From contig NZ_CP066779.1 in assembly GCF_016598535.1 (NCBI RefSeq), positions 4,524,053 to 4,588,052 on the forward strand: a stretch of 64,000 bases of DNA. The letters run 5' to 3'. The stretch comes from Rhodococcus sp. P-2 (GTDB lineage Bacteria; Actinomycetota; Actinomycetes; Mycobacteriales; Mycobacteriaceae). Under the pieces are notes generated by a model that made no database searches, was not told the origin of the DNA, and was given only the letters and a program-made list of their open reading frames with translations. The translations under genes were made by a program, and so were the position numbers. Of this stretch, positions 35,105-42,420 are shown in pieces (position 1 is the first letter of the stretch; each line of letters opens with the position of its first letter).

Positions 35105-37117
35105 ATGCTCGCTGGAATGTCTCTCGGAACCGAACTCAAGCGGTTCTCCCGCGGCGCGATGCCCAGGATCGCACTCGTCACCATCATCTTGATGCCACTG
35201 CTGTACGGCGCGATGTACCTGTGGGCCTTCTGGAATCCGTTCGGTGAGGTCAACAAGGTCCCCGTCGCGCTGGTCAACACAGACCGCGGTGCGATGGTGC
35301 AGGGTCAGGAACTCAACGCGGGCGACGAGGTAAGCCAAGCGCTGCTCGATTCCGGTGAGCTCGATCTCCACCTGGTCTCACAGCAGGAAGCCGCGCAGGG
35401 AGTCTCGGACGGCACGTACTACTTCTCTCTCACCTTGCCTGAGAATTTCAGCGAGGCCGTGGCCTCCCCGACGACCAAGGACCCCCACAAAGCTCAGTTG
35501 CAGTTCACCTTCAACGACGTCAACAACTACCTCGGCACCATCATCGGCCAAAACGCCGCCCAGCAGGTCCTCAGTCAAGTCAGCGACAAGATCGGCGCGC
35601 AGTCCGTCGAGACGGTCCTGGTCGGATTGACCGACGCGGGTGCAGGTTTGAAGCAGGCCGCCGACGGAGCACTCCAGCTCTCGGCCGGAGTGAACACTGC
35701 CAACGCCGGAGCCGGCGAATTGGCGTCGGGCTCGAAAACGCTGGCCGACAACATGGTTACCGCACGTGACGGCGCAGCCACTCTTGCCGGCGGTACAGCG
35801 CAACTCTCGACCGGTATCAATACCGCCACGGACGGTGCCCTCGCACTGACCGACGGTTTGGGGCAGCTCGATCTCGGGGCCGTCCAACTGGGCGACGGCG
35901 CAAGCCAACTCAGTGGTGGCGTCACCCAGGTCGTCGACCAGCTGAGCGTCCTCGGGAACACACAAGCAGACGTCGCACAGCTGGTCGGTCAGGCAGTGGC
36001 CAGCCTTCGACTGAACCCGGATCCCGTCAGCCAACAGATCGCCAATGCCCTCGCGCCTGCCCAGGACATGCTGCGCACTCAGGGGTTCGGCGAAGCGACC
36101 ATGGGCCAACTGGGCGAACTCAAGAGCGGCGCACAACAACTCGCTTACCAACTCGACGATCCCTCGAGCACCTTCCGCGCCGGGCTCAGCGCCGCGGCCA
36201 ACGGCGGCGGTGAACTCCGCAACGGCCTGGTACAGCTGCGTGACGGCGGTCAGCAAGTCAACGACGGCGCTCAAACCCTCAGCAGTGGACTGGTTCAACT
36301 CACCGACGGCAGCGTCCAACTCTCCGATGGTGCCGCCAAACTCGCCGACGGAACCGAGCAACTCCGTGCCGGGTCTGCCGAACTCGCAACCAAACTCACC
36401 GAGGGCGCCGGCCAGGTTCCCAGTTGGACCGATCAGCAGCGAACAGCAACCGCTCAAACCCTCTCCAGTCCGGTCGAGCTGCAGGAGACATACGAGAACC
36501 GGGCAAGCACCTTCGGTACCGGTTTTGCTCCGTTCTTCCTGCCCCTCGCACTGTTCGTGGGCGGCATCATCACCTGGATGCTGCTCAAGCCGCTCCAGAA
36601 CCGGCCTATCGCAAACGGACTCGGCGCGCTGCGAGTGGTCCTCGCCTCGTACTGGCCGGCCTTGCTCATCGGCATCTGCCAGGTGATCGTGATGTACCTG
36701 GTCGTGCACTTCGCCGTTGGCCTGCACCCCACGCACGCCCTCGGCACCGTCGGATTCCTGATGCTCATTACTGCCACGTATATGGCGTTGATCCAGGCGT
36801 TCAACGCCATCTTCGGAGTCTCCGTCGGACGCGTGATCACCCTGGCGTTCCTGATGCTGCAACTGGTTTCGGCCGGCGGCATCTATCCCGTGGAAACCAC
36901 CGCGAAACCGTTCCAGATCATCCACCCGTTCGACCCCATGACCTACGCGGTGAACGGGCTTCGACAACTCACCGTCGGCGGCATCGACTCGAGGCTGTGG
37001 GTCTCGATCGCCGTCCTCGGCGGCCTTCTCGTCGCCTCACTCGGGGCCAGTTCACTTGCTGCACGCCGAAATCGGCAGTGGACCATGGACAGGTTGCATC
37101 CGCCGATCGAGGTCTAG
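35105..37117 (+). CDS. YhgE/Pip-type ABC-2-like membrane protein
   Basis: A 670-aa protein with one helix near residue 25, a long extracellular part and five to six helices at about 470-655, the plan of YhgE/Pip and ABC-2 permeases. Residues about 185-440 contain many repeats of the form (L)xxGxxQLxxG (for example GALQLSAGVNTA, GTAQLSTGINTA, GSVQLSDGAAKLADG), which form a long helical rod typical of this family. In other bacteria relatives export small proteins or act as phage receptors. Its 3' end and stop are copied at 39921-39976 beyond the inserted island. Confidence 0.8.
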   Translation: MLAGMSLGTELKRFSRGAMPRIALVTIILMPLLYGAMYLWAFWNPFGEVNKVPVALVNTDRGAMVQGQELNAGDEVSQALLDSGELDLHLVSQQEAAQGVSDGTYYFSLTLPENFSEAVASPTTKDPHKAQLQFTFNDVNNYLGTIIGQNAAQQVLSQVSDKIGAQSVETVLVGLTDAGAGLKQAADGALQLSAGVNTANAGAGELASGSKTLADNMVTARDGAATLAGGTAQLSTGINTATDGALALTDGLGQLDLGAVQLGDGASQLSGGVTQVVDQLSVLGNTQADVAQLVGQAVASLRLNPDPVSQQIANALAPAQDMLRTQGFGEATMGQLGELKSGAQQLAYQLDDPSSTFRAGLSAAANGGGELRNGLVQLRDGGQQVNDGAQTLSSGLVQLTDGSVQLSDGAAKLADGTEQLRAGSAELATKLTEGAGQVPSWTDQQRTATAQTLSSPVELQETYENRASTFGTGFAPFFLPLALFVGGIITWMLLKPLQNRPIANGLGALRVVLASYWPALLIGICQVIVMYLVVHFAVGLHPTHALGTVGFLMLITATYMALIQAFNAIFGVSVGRVITLAFLMLQLVSAGGIYPVETTAKPFQIIHPFDPMTYAVNGLRQLTVGGIDSRLWVSIAVLGGLLVASLGASSLAARRNRQWTMDRLHPPIEV

Positions 37118-37241
37118 GTCTAGGTCGAGCTCTCCGGCCAAGGCTCCACGGTCAGCGCAGGCCATTCCCTGCGCCACCGTGCCGCCTTGGCCTCGTACAC
37201 CTCTCTCGGCGCCAGCACCGGGTTGGGGCGGACGATCATGT
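37062..37241. repeat. Left copy of the duplicated gene junction (about 180 bp)
   Basis: This stretch matches 39921-40094 with only about a dozen differences and a 6-bp TAGGTC duplication. It covers the last 18 codons of the YhgE-like gene and a fragment of the facing nucleotidyltransferase gene. Together the copies bound about 2.7 kb of unrelated DNA. Confidence 0.9.
37120..37240 (-). pseudogene. 3' fragment of the nucleotidyltransferase gene
   Basis: The minus strand encodes MIVRPNPVLAPREVYEAKAA and onward to PWPESST, nearly identical to the last 39 residues of the complete gene at 39973-40551 (which ends PWPENLT). The 5' part is missing. It is the copy left by duplication of the junction. 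Confidence 0.85.
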
Positions 37242-37263
37242 TTTGAAGCTGCCTCGCACGTGA

Positions 37264-37301
37264 TGCAGACCCTGCCAGGAACCTTTACGACAGGGTCTGC
37301 A
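37264..37301 (-). terminator. Probable terminator of the four-peptide operon
   Basis: TGCAGACCCTG and CAGGGTCTGCA form an 11-bp perfect stem with a 16-base loop, 64 bp beyond the stop of the last small peptide gene on the minus strand. Confidence 0.65.
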
Positions 37302-37364
37302 TTCGGCTATCTCAGATATCGTCGGAGCTGCCGATCAGCTCACGTCGAATATTCTATTTCGCGC

Positions 37365-37484
37365 TCATCGATCGAGGCTTGCCCACCCGCCGCCTTCCAT
37401 TGATGCGGTCCACAACCCGACCAACGTCAGCCCGTAAAACGCTAGCGTGTTCTTGACACTTCCGGTCCAGAAATCAGACGACAT
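37365..37484 (-). CDS. Tiny signal-less peptide, fourth gene of a peptide operon (39 aa)
   Basis: ATG 37484 is preceded by AAGAAGGGTG at a good distance, 14 bp after the stop of the gene before. The product MSSDFWTGSVKNTLAFYGLT and onward has a hydrophobic helix at residues about 12-27 and three tryptophans, and ends EGGGWASLDR. Net charge is about -1. There is no signal peptide or cysteine. Function is not known; size, charge and operon setting recall corynebacterial channel peptides. Confidence 0.7.
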   Translation of the reverse strand: MSSDFWTGSVKNTLAFYGLTLVGLWTASMEGGGWASLDR

Positions 37485-37498
37485 GAGTTCACCCTTCT

Positions 37499-37600
37499 TT
37501 ACGAGAGTCCGACAAGGAATTGTTGAAGCGGAAACCTAAGGGCGTAGAACGTCATGGTTGCAAGTTCAGCCAGGTCCGTGCTCATTGCGTTGAGCGACAT
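37499..37600 (-). CDS. Tiny signal-less peptide, third gene of a peptide operon (33 aa)
   Basis: GAGGAGAAA stands six bases before ATG 37600. The product is MSLNAMSTDLAELATMTFYA followed by LRFPLQQFLVGLS, an amphipathic helix interrupted by a proline. Net charge about -1. It lies 26 bp after the second gene of the operon and 14 bp before the fourth. Confidence 0.7.
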   Translation of the reverse strand: MSLNAMSTDLAELATMTFYALRFPLQQFLVGLS

Positions 37601-37626
37601 CTAGTTTCTCCTCAGATTGAACAGGG

Positions 37627-37746
37627 TCACCGGGGGTAACCGAATGACAGTTGGAGCGGGATATCCATCAGATATGTAAATAACATCGGAAGCATCTGTT
37701 CTACGGTCTGCCCCAGCGACGCGGTACCTTGCTGCACGGATCCCAT
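37627..37746 (-). CDS. Tiny signal-less peptide, second gene of a peptide operon (39 aa)
   Basis: GGAGGAGAGGG precedes ATG 37746, and the start overlaps the stop of the first gene by one base (TGATG). The product starts MGSVQQGTASLGQTVEQMLP and has a hydrophobic stretch MLFTYLMDIPLQLSFGY. Net charge about -1. The overlap and strong ribosome binding site show that it is translated together with the first peptide. Confidence 0.72.
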   Translation of the reverse strand: MGSVQQGTASLGQTVEQMLPMLFTYLMDIPLQLSFGYPR

Positions 37747-37871
37747 CAGCCCTCTCCTCCACTCGCGGACATGTCGAGCGAGATGGCGTTCAATCCATCA
37801 AGCCCGTCGCCTAACGATGTTGCAAAGGACGGGATAAATGCCCGCAGGAGGGCCATGAACTGACCTAACAT
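37746..37871 (-). CDS. Tiny signal-less peptide, first gene of a peptide operon (41 aa)
   Basis: CGGAG lies nine bases before ATG 37871. The product begins MLGQFMALLRAFIPSFATSL, a hydrophobic amphipathic helix, and ends with an acidic Gly/Ser tail (DMSASGGEG). Net charge about -3. It has no signal peptide and no cysteine. The three following genes are on the same strand with gaps of -1, 26 and 14 bp, so this is a four-gene operon. Confidence 0.72.
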   Translation of the reverse strand: MLGQFMALLRAFIPSFATSLGDGLDGLNAISLDMSASGGEG

Positions 37872-38019
37872 TTGTTACTCCGTTTCCAGTAGGTAATTGC
37901 TCTGACTGTGGCGCGGGGCCAGGTCGGTTTATCCGGCACAACAGTGGTTACCAAGCGAGGTTTTTGGGAAGCCCGCAACTCCTCGTGGTGCCGACAACTG
38001 TACCCAAAATTTGCAAATT

Positions 38020-38044
38020 AGGAACTCGTTCTAGGAATTTTTCT
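38020..38044. repeat. AT-rich conserved box, copy 1
   Basis: GGAAC-N2-GTTCTAG-N-AATTTTTCTT, found again at 39366-39390 with 22 of 25 bases equal. It lies about 150 bp upstream of the four-peptide operon. The GAAC-N2-GTTC part is a dyad, so it may be a protein-binding site. Confidence 0.65.
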
Positions 38045-38061
38045 TGCCATAGATGGAATTC

Positions 38062-38084
38062 ATTTAGTTAGCACTAAAGTCCTA
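38062..38084. promoter_or_regulatory. AT-rich dyad upstream of the peptide operon
   Basis: TTTAGT-TAGC-ACTAAA is a perfect 6-4-6 dyad, followed by GTCCTAG. The segment TTAGCACTAAAG-N3-TAG recurs at 39613-39630. The base composition here is much more AT-rich than the surrounding genes. A regulatory role is inferred. Confidence 0.4.
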
Positions 38085-38488
38085 GTACTATAGTTCGGTT
38101 CATTAAATCTTTAGGACTAGAAATTTTGCACCGAAAGCGAGATGGAACCGCTTGCAGGATCAGAAAGCCACCCGAATCACGGATTCAGGTCGCGCAGCCA
38201 ACTTCCCGATCACGGCTTCACGAACACTATTCGGTGGCACAAGAATTGATTGCGAGCCAACCTTACGGCGATTGCCCATAAGCCATGACTTCGAGACGAT
38301 ACCGATGCCGTCCAATCCGTGCCGGACGACCGAATTACATCGAGCAGGCTGCGAGACAAAGCCGCAGAGACAGGCCTGCATTCGTCACAGCCGAAGCAGC
38401 ATTCGCCATCTCCCTGGCGACACCCGCGCCCATTGTCACAATTGCCGAAACACACACCCGAACTCGCAACACGGCGTCATACGGCGAA
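38085..38488. other. Stretch with no convincing gene
   Basis: Several frames are open on both strands (up to 138 codons on the plus strand and 73 on the minus strand), but none has a ribosome binding site or a recognisable product. It may hold decayed coding sequence or only the region between the peptide operon promoter and the exported-protein gene. Confidence 0.5.
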
Positions 38489-38489
38489 C

Positions 38490-38521
38490 GGGTTGGAGCA
38501 CGGAGACCCGCACTCCAACCC
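38490..38521 (-). terminator. Terminator of the exported-protein gene
   Basis: GGGTTGGAG and CTCCAACCC form a 9-bp perfect stem about 38 bp after the stop of the gene at 38559-39095 (minus strand). Confidence 0.65.
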
Positions 38522-38558
38522 GTCCAGGTTCTTACGATCAACCTTGCAGCCGATCGAC

Positions 38559-39095
38559 TTACTGGTAGTAGAAGTTCACCTTCGAGGCCCTATCCGAAAA
38601 GATGAACGCATTGCCATGGAGGAGGAACTCCCCTGCATCGATGACGGCGTCCGCCCCGCCGCCCGACCACTGCCCTGTGCGAGTTGTTGTGCCGTCCAAC
38701 ACGGTCGGAGTGTCGGTGGACATCCTGACCTCACCACCGCTCGTCACGGTGCTAGCCATCGCCGAGTCACCCTGCATGCACCATCCACCCGCGGCATTCG
38801 TTGTGGCGGTGAAGGTCGTGATCGGAGTCGTGCTGGAGGATGAGCTGTATAGCTTGCCAGTGACCTGGGCGCCCACTACCGCTTTGGCACCAGAAGGCAC
38901 GCCCGCCACGTGGGCGTCCGGGCCGACGTAGAAATTGCCACATACCTGATACGCAGAGGATGCGGAAAGAGTTACGGCGGAGCCAGCAGCGCCGACGGTG
39001 GCAGCGGATGCAATACCGGTTCCGGCGAGCACCATCGCACCGGCTGCGGTACCGAGCAGGACACCTCTGACGGAATTCTTGGCAGTCAACTTCAC
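38559..39095 (-). CDS. Small exported protein, 178 aa, function unknown
   Basis: A Sec signal peptide is clear: VKLTAKNSVRGVLLGTAAGA, then a cut site near GIASAA (about residue 32). The mature part is rich in Ser, Thr, Gly and Val with two cysteines (YQVCGNF and GGWCMQG) and ends VNFYYQ, an aromatic C-terminus sometimes seen in outer-membrane-targeted proteins. GTG 39095 has AAGGAAG at the right spacing; the ATG at 39137 does not. It lies on the island between the duplicated junctions. I do not recognise the family. Confidence 0.72.
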   Translation of the reverse strand: MKLTAKNSVRGVLLGTAAGAMVLAGTGIASAATVGAAGSAVTLSASSAYQVCGNFYVGPDAHVAGVPSGAKAVVGAQVTGKLYSSSSSTTPITTFTATTNAAGGWCMQGDSAMASTVTSGGEVRMSTDTPTVLDGTTTRTGQWSGGGADAVIDAGEFLLHGNAFIFSDRASKVNFYYQ

Positions 39096-39699
39096 GAGTT
39101 CTTCCTTCGGTTGAATTGATAGACCCCAGGCGTTCAATTCATAGGCGAGAGCGCGGAGTCCTTAACGCTCCAACCCGATCTGTTCTGACCATCTCTTATC
39201 ACCAACCGACCTGCTATCTTCGGGGCTATCGCCAACTTCGCATTTATGGCCCTGCTCGCAGGGCTACAGCTTTCCCTAAAAGGGAATGCCCTGGTGAGAG
39301 CTCGCATTGAACAGGACCCGAAGCTCTGGTGACGTGAGTCACTGTACTCACATTTTGTCCATCCGGGAACAGGTTCTAGAAATTTTTCTTCCAACCTCGA
39401 TATTTTTCTCAATGAAACTTCGAGCATCGAATGCAAAGCGTTTAAACCGACAATCCAAATAGTCGAGAAGTTTGAAAAGCCACGACAGTCGTCGAGCAGA
39501 AAATATTCCGATATATCGCACGTTGCACGAAAAGTCACATAGACAAACCACACTTTCACCGTAGAATGTTCATTTGTTAGTGATGATTGCTATTCACATT
39601 GGAGAAACCTTATTAGCACTAAAGAATTAGACGTAAAGTATTAGAAACAATCCACCAAATATCGGAAGAGATTTTCACCATGAGGGGACCCAGACAATC
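39096..39699. other. AT-rich intergenic region with conserved boxes
   Basis: About 600 bp without a gene I can support. It contains the upstream region of the exported-protein gene, the box GGAAC-N2-GTTCTAG-N-AATTTTTCTT at 39366-39390, and TTAGCACTAAAG at 39613-39624. Open frames on the minus strand (for example up to 39559) lack ribosome binding sites and family features. Confidence 0.5.
39366..39390. repeat. AT-rich conserved box, copy 2
   Basis: Second copy of the box at 38020-38044 (22 of 25 bases equal), in the same orientation, about 270 bp upstream of the exported-protein gene. Its presence upstream of both transcripts of the island suggests shared control. Confidence 0.65.
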
Positions 39700-39810
39700 A
39701 TGGATGAACGTCGCAGCACACTGAAAGTTCGTGAAATTAGCGCAGACGATTCCGAAAGGCGCAAGGTCTTGCGGGGGTTCAACTACCAGAACTACAGCTG
39801 GATGCGTTGA
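39700..39810 (+). CDS. Possible 36-aa charged peptide
   Basis: ATG 39700 is preceded by GAGGGG at a rather long spacing. The product MDERRSTLKVREISADDSER and onward is highly charged and ends YQNYSWMR. It may be a real small gene or a remnant of a longer one. Low confidence; no family is known to me. Confidence 0.25.
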   Translation: MDERRSTLKVREISADDSERRKVLRGFNYQNYSWMR

Positions 39811-39920
39811 ATCCGGCCGGTTGTCTCCATGCACGGACGGACGAGACAGCAGGGTCGACACGGATCGGCCACAGTTCGTGGCCGTGGCGGACGCACTGCG
39901 ACCAGGGAAGACACGCCTCT

Positions 39921-39976
39921 CACGCCGAAATCGGCAATGGACCATGGACAGGCTGCATCCGCCGATCGAAGTCTAG
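39921..39976 (+). pseudogene. 3' fragment of the YhgE-like gene
   Basis: The frame encodes RRNRQWTMDRLHPPIEV and a stop, identical to the C-terminus of the complete YhgE-like protein at 35105-37117. The rest is missing. It shares the palindromic CTAG with the facing nucleotidyltransferase stop, so this looks like the original end-to-end arrangement of the two genes. Confidence 0.85.
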
Positions 39977-40094
39977 GTCAGGTTCTCCGGCCAAGGCTCC
40001 ACGGTCAACGCGGGCCATTCCCTGCGCCACCGTGCCGCCTTGGCCTCGTAAACCTCTCTCGGCGCCAGTACCGGATTGGGGCGGACGATCATGT
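39921..40094. repeat. Right copy of the duplicated gene junction (about 174 bp)
   Basis: Matches 37062-37241 at roughly 93% identity (by eye). It includes the overlapped stops of the YhgE-like and nucleotidyltransferase genes and about 120 bp of the latter. It marks the right edge of the inserted island. Confidence 0.9.
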
Positions 40095-40551
40095 CGAAAA
40101 GGTCGTCGTATCCATGCGGGGCATACACGTCGACGGTGCCGTCTGATCCCTTGGTGATCCCGAAACAGCAAGTTGTGGAAGCGAAGTGGTCGATAGCGTC
40201 GCGGCAACTGGTGAACGGAACGCCGGGAATCCCGAAATGCTGCTCGTACCACAGGTGCACGCGGGCTTCGTTGCGTACTTCGACATCGGCATCCACATCG
40301 GCGAACAGTTCTGCCGCCGAACGAATCACACGGTCCTCCGCGTCGTAGCTCAGATCGCCGGCGTCGAAATAGAAGAGGTCGTAGTCCTTGATCCCGGCGC
40401 CGAGGTCACGGCCGTCGATGTGATTCCAGACGGTTTGGAAGAGCCCACCCGCCGTCAGGTACCACTCCGGCAATCCCAGCTTCGGCGCACGATCCACGAT
40501 CGTTGCGACCACCGGATTGGCCAGGGCGATCTCGAGAAATCGTTCACGCAT
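39973..40551 (-). CDS. Nucleotidyltransferase-family protein (DUF925/NTP_transf_6 type)
   Basis: A 192-aa protein with the family pattern: LEIALANPVVATIVDRAPKL, then LPEWYLTAGGLFQTVWNHIDG, and the metal-binding acidic pair in IKDYDLFYFD (about residue 57-62). Similar proteins carry a minimal nucleotidyltransferase core, but the substrate is unknown. ATG 40551 follows AGAGG; the first ATG at 40575 has no site. The 3' end is duplicated at 37120-37240. It is divergent from an XRE regulator gene. Confidence 0.78.
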   Translation of the reverse strand: MRERFLEIALANPVVATIVDRAPKLGLPEWYLTAGGLFQTVWNHIDGRDLGAGIKDYDLFYFDAGDLSYDAEDRVIRSAAELFADVDADVEVRNEARVHLWYEQHFGIPGVPFTSCRDAIDHFASTTCCFGITKGSDGTVDVYAPHGYDDLFDMIVRPNPVLAPREVYEAKAARWRREWPALTVEPWPENLT

Positions 40552-40580
40552 GCTCTTCAGCCTCTCATATGACAAGCAAA

Positions 40581-40610
40581 CTTGACATCTAGTGACAAGT
40601 ATTCTTTACT
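40581..40610 (+). promoter_or_regulatory. Promoter and dyad of the XRE gene
   Basis: TTGACA (40582-40587), 17 bp, TTTACT (40605-40610); ATG follows six bases later, so the transcript is probably leaderless. CTTGACA and TGACAAG form a dyad (40581-40599) over the -35, the place where an autorepressor would bind. Confidence 0.55.
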
Positions 40611-40616
40611 TTTTGC

Positions 40617-40862
40617 ATGACTGGAAAGGCTGGCGACAACAACGTGCGGGAGCACCGACGCCTCGCCGGCCTCACCCAGGCGCAACTGGCCACGGCAGGT
40701 CAGGTGAGCAGACAGAGCATCGTCTCCGTCGAACGCGGCGACTATGCACCGAGTGTCTACCTGGCACTTCGCCTGGCCCTGGCGCTGGGGACCACCGTCG
40801 AAGCGCTCTTCCCCTTACCCGAATCGGAACTCACCACAGAAATTCCAGAGGAGACGGCATGA
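40617..40862 (+). CDS. XRE-family helix-turn-helix regulator, 81 aa
   Basis: A minimal Cro/C1-type regulator: residues 8-65 form the five-helix domain (VREHRRLAGLTQAQLATAGQVSRQSIVSVERGDYAPSVYLALRLA in pieces). Such short forms (YozG-like) usually control an adjoining membrane protein gene. Here the stop overlaps the next start by 4 bp (ATGA). The dyad over its promoter suggests autoregulation. Confidence 0.85.
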   Translation: MTGKAGDNNVREHRRLAGLTQAQLATAGQVSRQSIVSVERGDYAPSVYLALRLALALGTTVEALFPLPESELTTEIPEETA

Positions 40863-41347
40863 GCACCATGATGAAGGCAATGCGGTTCGTCGGAGATCTG
40901 GACGACGACTTCTACAAGGACGAGCGTCAGCGCGACGTCTGGAACGAAGCCTCGGCGGTGGGACTCCAGAGTGTCTTCTGGGCAATATTCGTCAGCTCGG
41001 CGATTCTGCCCTGGGTCGCCGGCCGAACAGGGGCGTGGATCTCGCTCGCGCTGCTGATCGTTGCGTTGTTCGGCTCGTTGATCACGATCATCTATGCGAA
41101 GCGCCGCGACGTCGATGTCTACGTATTGTCCACCTACGGCCGCCCTCGCGTGGTGATCAGCATCGCGCTCTACCTCGTGGCCGCTGTCGGAATCATGGCC
41201 CGTCTCGAATTCGATTCGTACGAAGAATCGTCAACCTGGGTCGGCGCGGTGGTAGGCGCCATCATCGGCGGTGGCGTCGCAATCGCAATCGTCAAACTTC
41301 ACCAGCAGCGCGCCAAGCGACGCGAAGCGGCCGAAGAACTTCTCTGA
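40859..41347 (+). CDS. Membrane protein coupled to the XRE regulator, 162 aa
   Basis: Four hydrophobic helices (residues about 38-54, 60-77, 96-112 and 128-143) with charged ends (DLDDDFYKDERQRD and KLHQQRAKRREAAEELL). The start ATGA overlaps the XRE stop. The pair of a short XRE regulator and a small polytopic protein is common in Firmicutes and Actinobacteria, but the role of the membrane partner is not known. Confidence 0.8.
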   Translation: MSTMMKAMRFVGDLDDDFYKDERQRDVWNEASAVGLQSVFWAIFVSSAILPWVAGRTGAWISLALLIVALFGSLITIIYAKRRDVDVYVLSTYGRPRVVISIALYLVAAVGIMARLEFDSYEESSTWVGAVVGAIIGGGVAIAIVKLHQQRAKRREAAEELL

Positions 41348-41432
41348 ATTCCGGAAGTCTGCCCAGCACAACGGAATCCATAGAGTTGGTAAAATCGTGC
41401 CAGGTCAACCGATCGCGAGTAACGTCGAAACG

Positions 41433-42416
41433 GTGAGCACTCGCCTCGGATACCAGATGCCCAACTTCAGCTACGGCGGTCCGGTCAAGGACCTCTTCCC
41501 CACCGTCATAGCGCAGGCCCGCGAAGCCGAAGCCGCAGGCTTCGACACTGCATTCGTGATGGATCACTTCTACCAACTCCCCGGAATCGGAGCGCCGGAC
41601 GCCCCGATGCTCGAGGCCTACTCGGCGCTCTCCGCGCTGGCGACGGCCACCGAGACCATCCAGTTGTCTGCACTGGTCACGGGAAACACCTACCGCAATC
41701 CGCCCATGCTCGCCAAGACCGTCACCACCCTCGACGTGGTGAGCGGCGGTCGGGCCATCCTGGGCATCGGCGCCGGTTGGTTCGAACTCGAACACAATTC
41801 GTTCGGATACGAGTTCGGAACGTTCACCGAGCGCTTCCAGAAACTCGACGAAGCACTGCAGATCATCGCGCCGATGCTCCGCGGTGATCGCCCCACCTTC
41901 GACGGCAAGTGGTACCACGTCAAGGACGCCATCAACGAGCCTCGCGTCCGCGACGACCTGCCGATCCTGCTCGGCGGTGGCGGTGAGAAAAAGACGTTCG
42001 GCCTCGCCGCTCGCTTCGCGGATCACCTCAACATCATCTGCGACCCGTCGGAACTGCCGCGCAAGATGGAAGCACTTGCGGCACGCTGCGACGAAGCCGG
42101 TCGCGATCCCGCAACCCTCGAGACCAGCTTCCTCACGTTCATGATGATCGACGAGGACGGCGACAAGGCTCGCGCCCATCAGCGAACGTTTCTCGCGGAG
42201 CGTGGCCTCGACATCACCACGGCGCCGGAAGACGTGGTCGCCAAGGCCACCGAACGCCATTTCGTCGGCAGCCCGGACGACGTCGCCGAGCAGGTTCAGA
42301 CGCGCATCCTCGACCACGGCATCGACGGCGTCGTGATCAACCTGATCACGAACGGCGAAGAGCCAGGCATCGTCGACCTCGCGGGCCGCACCCTCGCCCC
42401 ACTCGTCGGCAAGTAG
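41433..42416 (+). CDS. LLM-class F420-dependent oxidoreductase
   Basis: A 327-aa enzyme of the luciferase-like TIM-barrel family that uses coenzyme F420. The start segment STRLGYQMPNFSYGG, the region GRAILGIGAGWFELEHNSFGYEF near residue 110 and LPILLGGGGEKKTF near 180 follow the F420-dependent subfamily. GTG 41433 fits the family start although no strong ribosome binding site is visible. The substrate is not known. It is convergent with the VanW gene, four bases apart. Confidence 0.85.
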   Translation: MSTRLGYQMPNFSYGGPVKDLFPTVIAQAREAEAAGFDTAFVMDHFYQLPGIGAPDAPMLEAYSALSALATATETIQLSALVTGNTYRNPPMLAKTVTTLDVVSGGRAILGIGAGWFELEHNSFGYEFGTFTERFQKLDEALQIIAPMLRGDRPTFDGKWYHVKDAINEPRVRDDLPILLGGGGEKKTFGLAARFADHLNIICDPSELPRKMEALAARCDEAGRDPATLETSFLTFMMIDEDGDKARAHQRTFLAERGLDITTAPEDVVAKATERHFVGSPDDVAEQVQTRILDHGIDGVVINLITNGEEPGIVDLAGRTLAPLVGK

Positions 42417-42420
42417 TTCC

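Noticed and set aside
37062..37241. Target-site duplication of an insertion sequence as the cause of the flanking repeats
   Set aside because: The repeats are about 175-180 bp and differ at about a dozen positions, whereas insertion sequences make exact duplications of a few bases; no transposase gene lies between them.
38152..38568. 138-codon plus-strand frame in the island
   Set aside because: No ribosome binding site, Arg/Thr/Pro-rich random-looking product, and it crosses a hairpin that fits a terminator of the minus-strand gene.
39134..39559. 141-codon minus-strand frame upstream of the exported-protein gene
   Set aside because: No ribosome binding site or family features; it covers the AT-rich boxes and promoter area.
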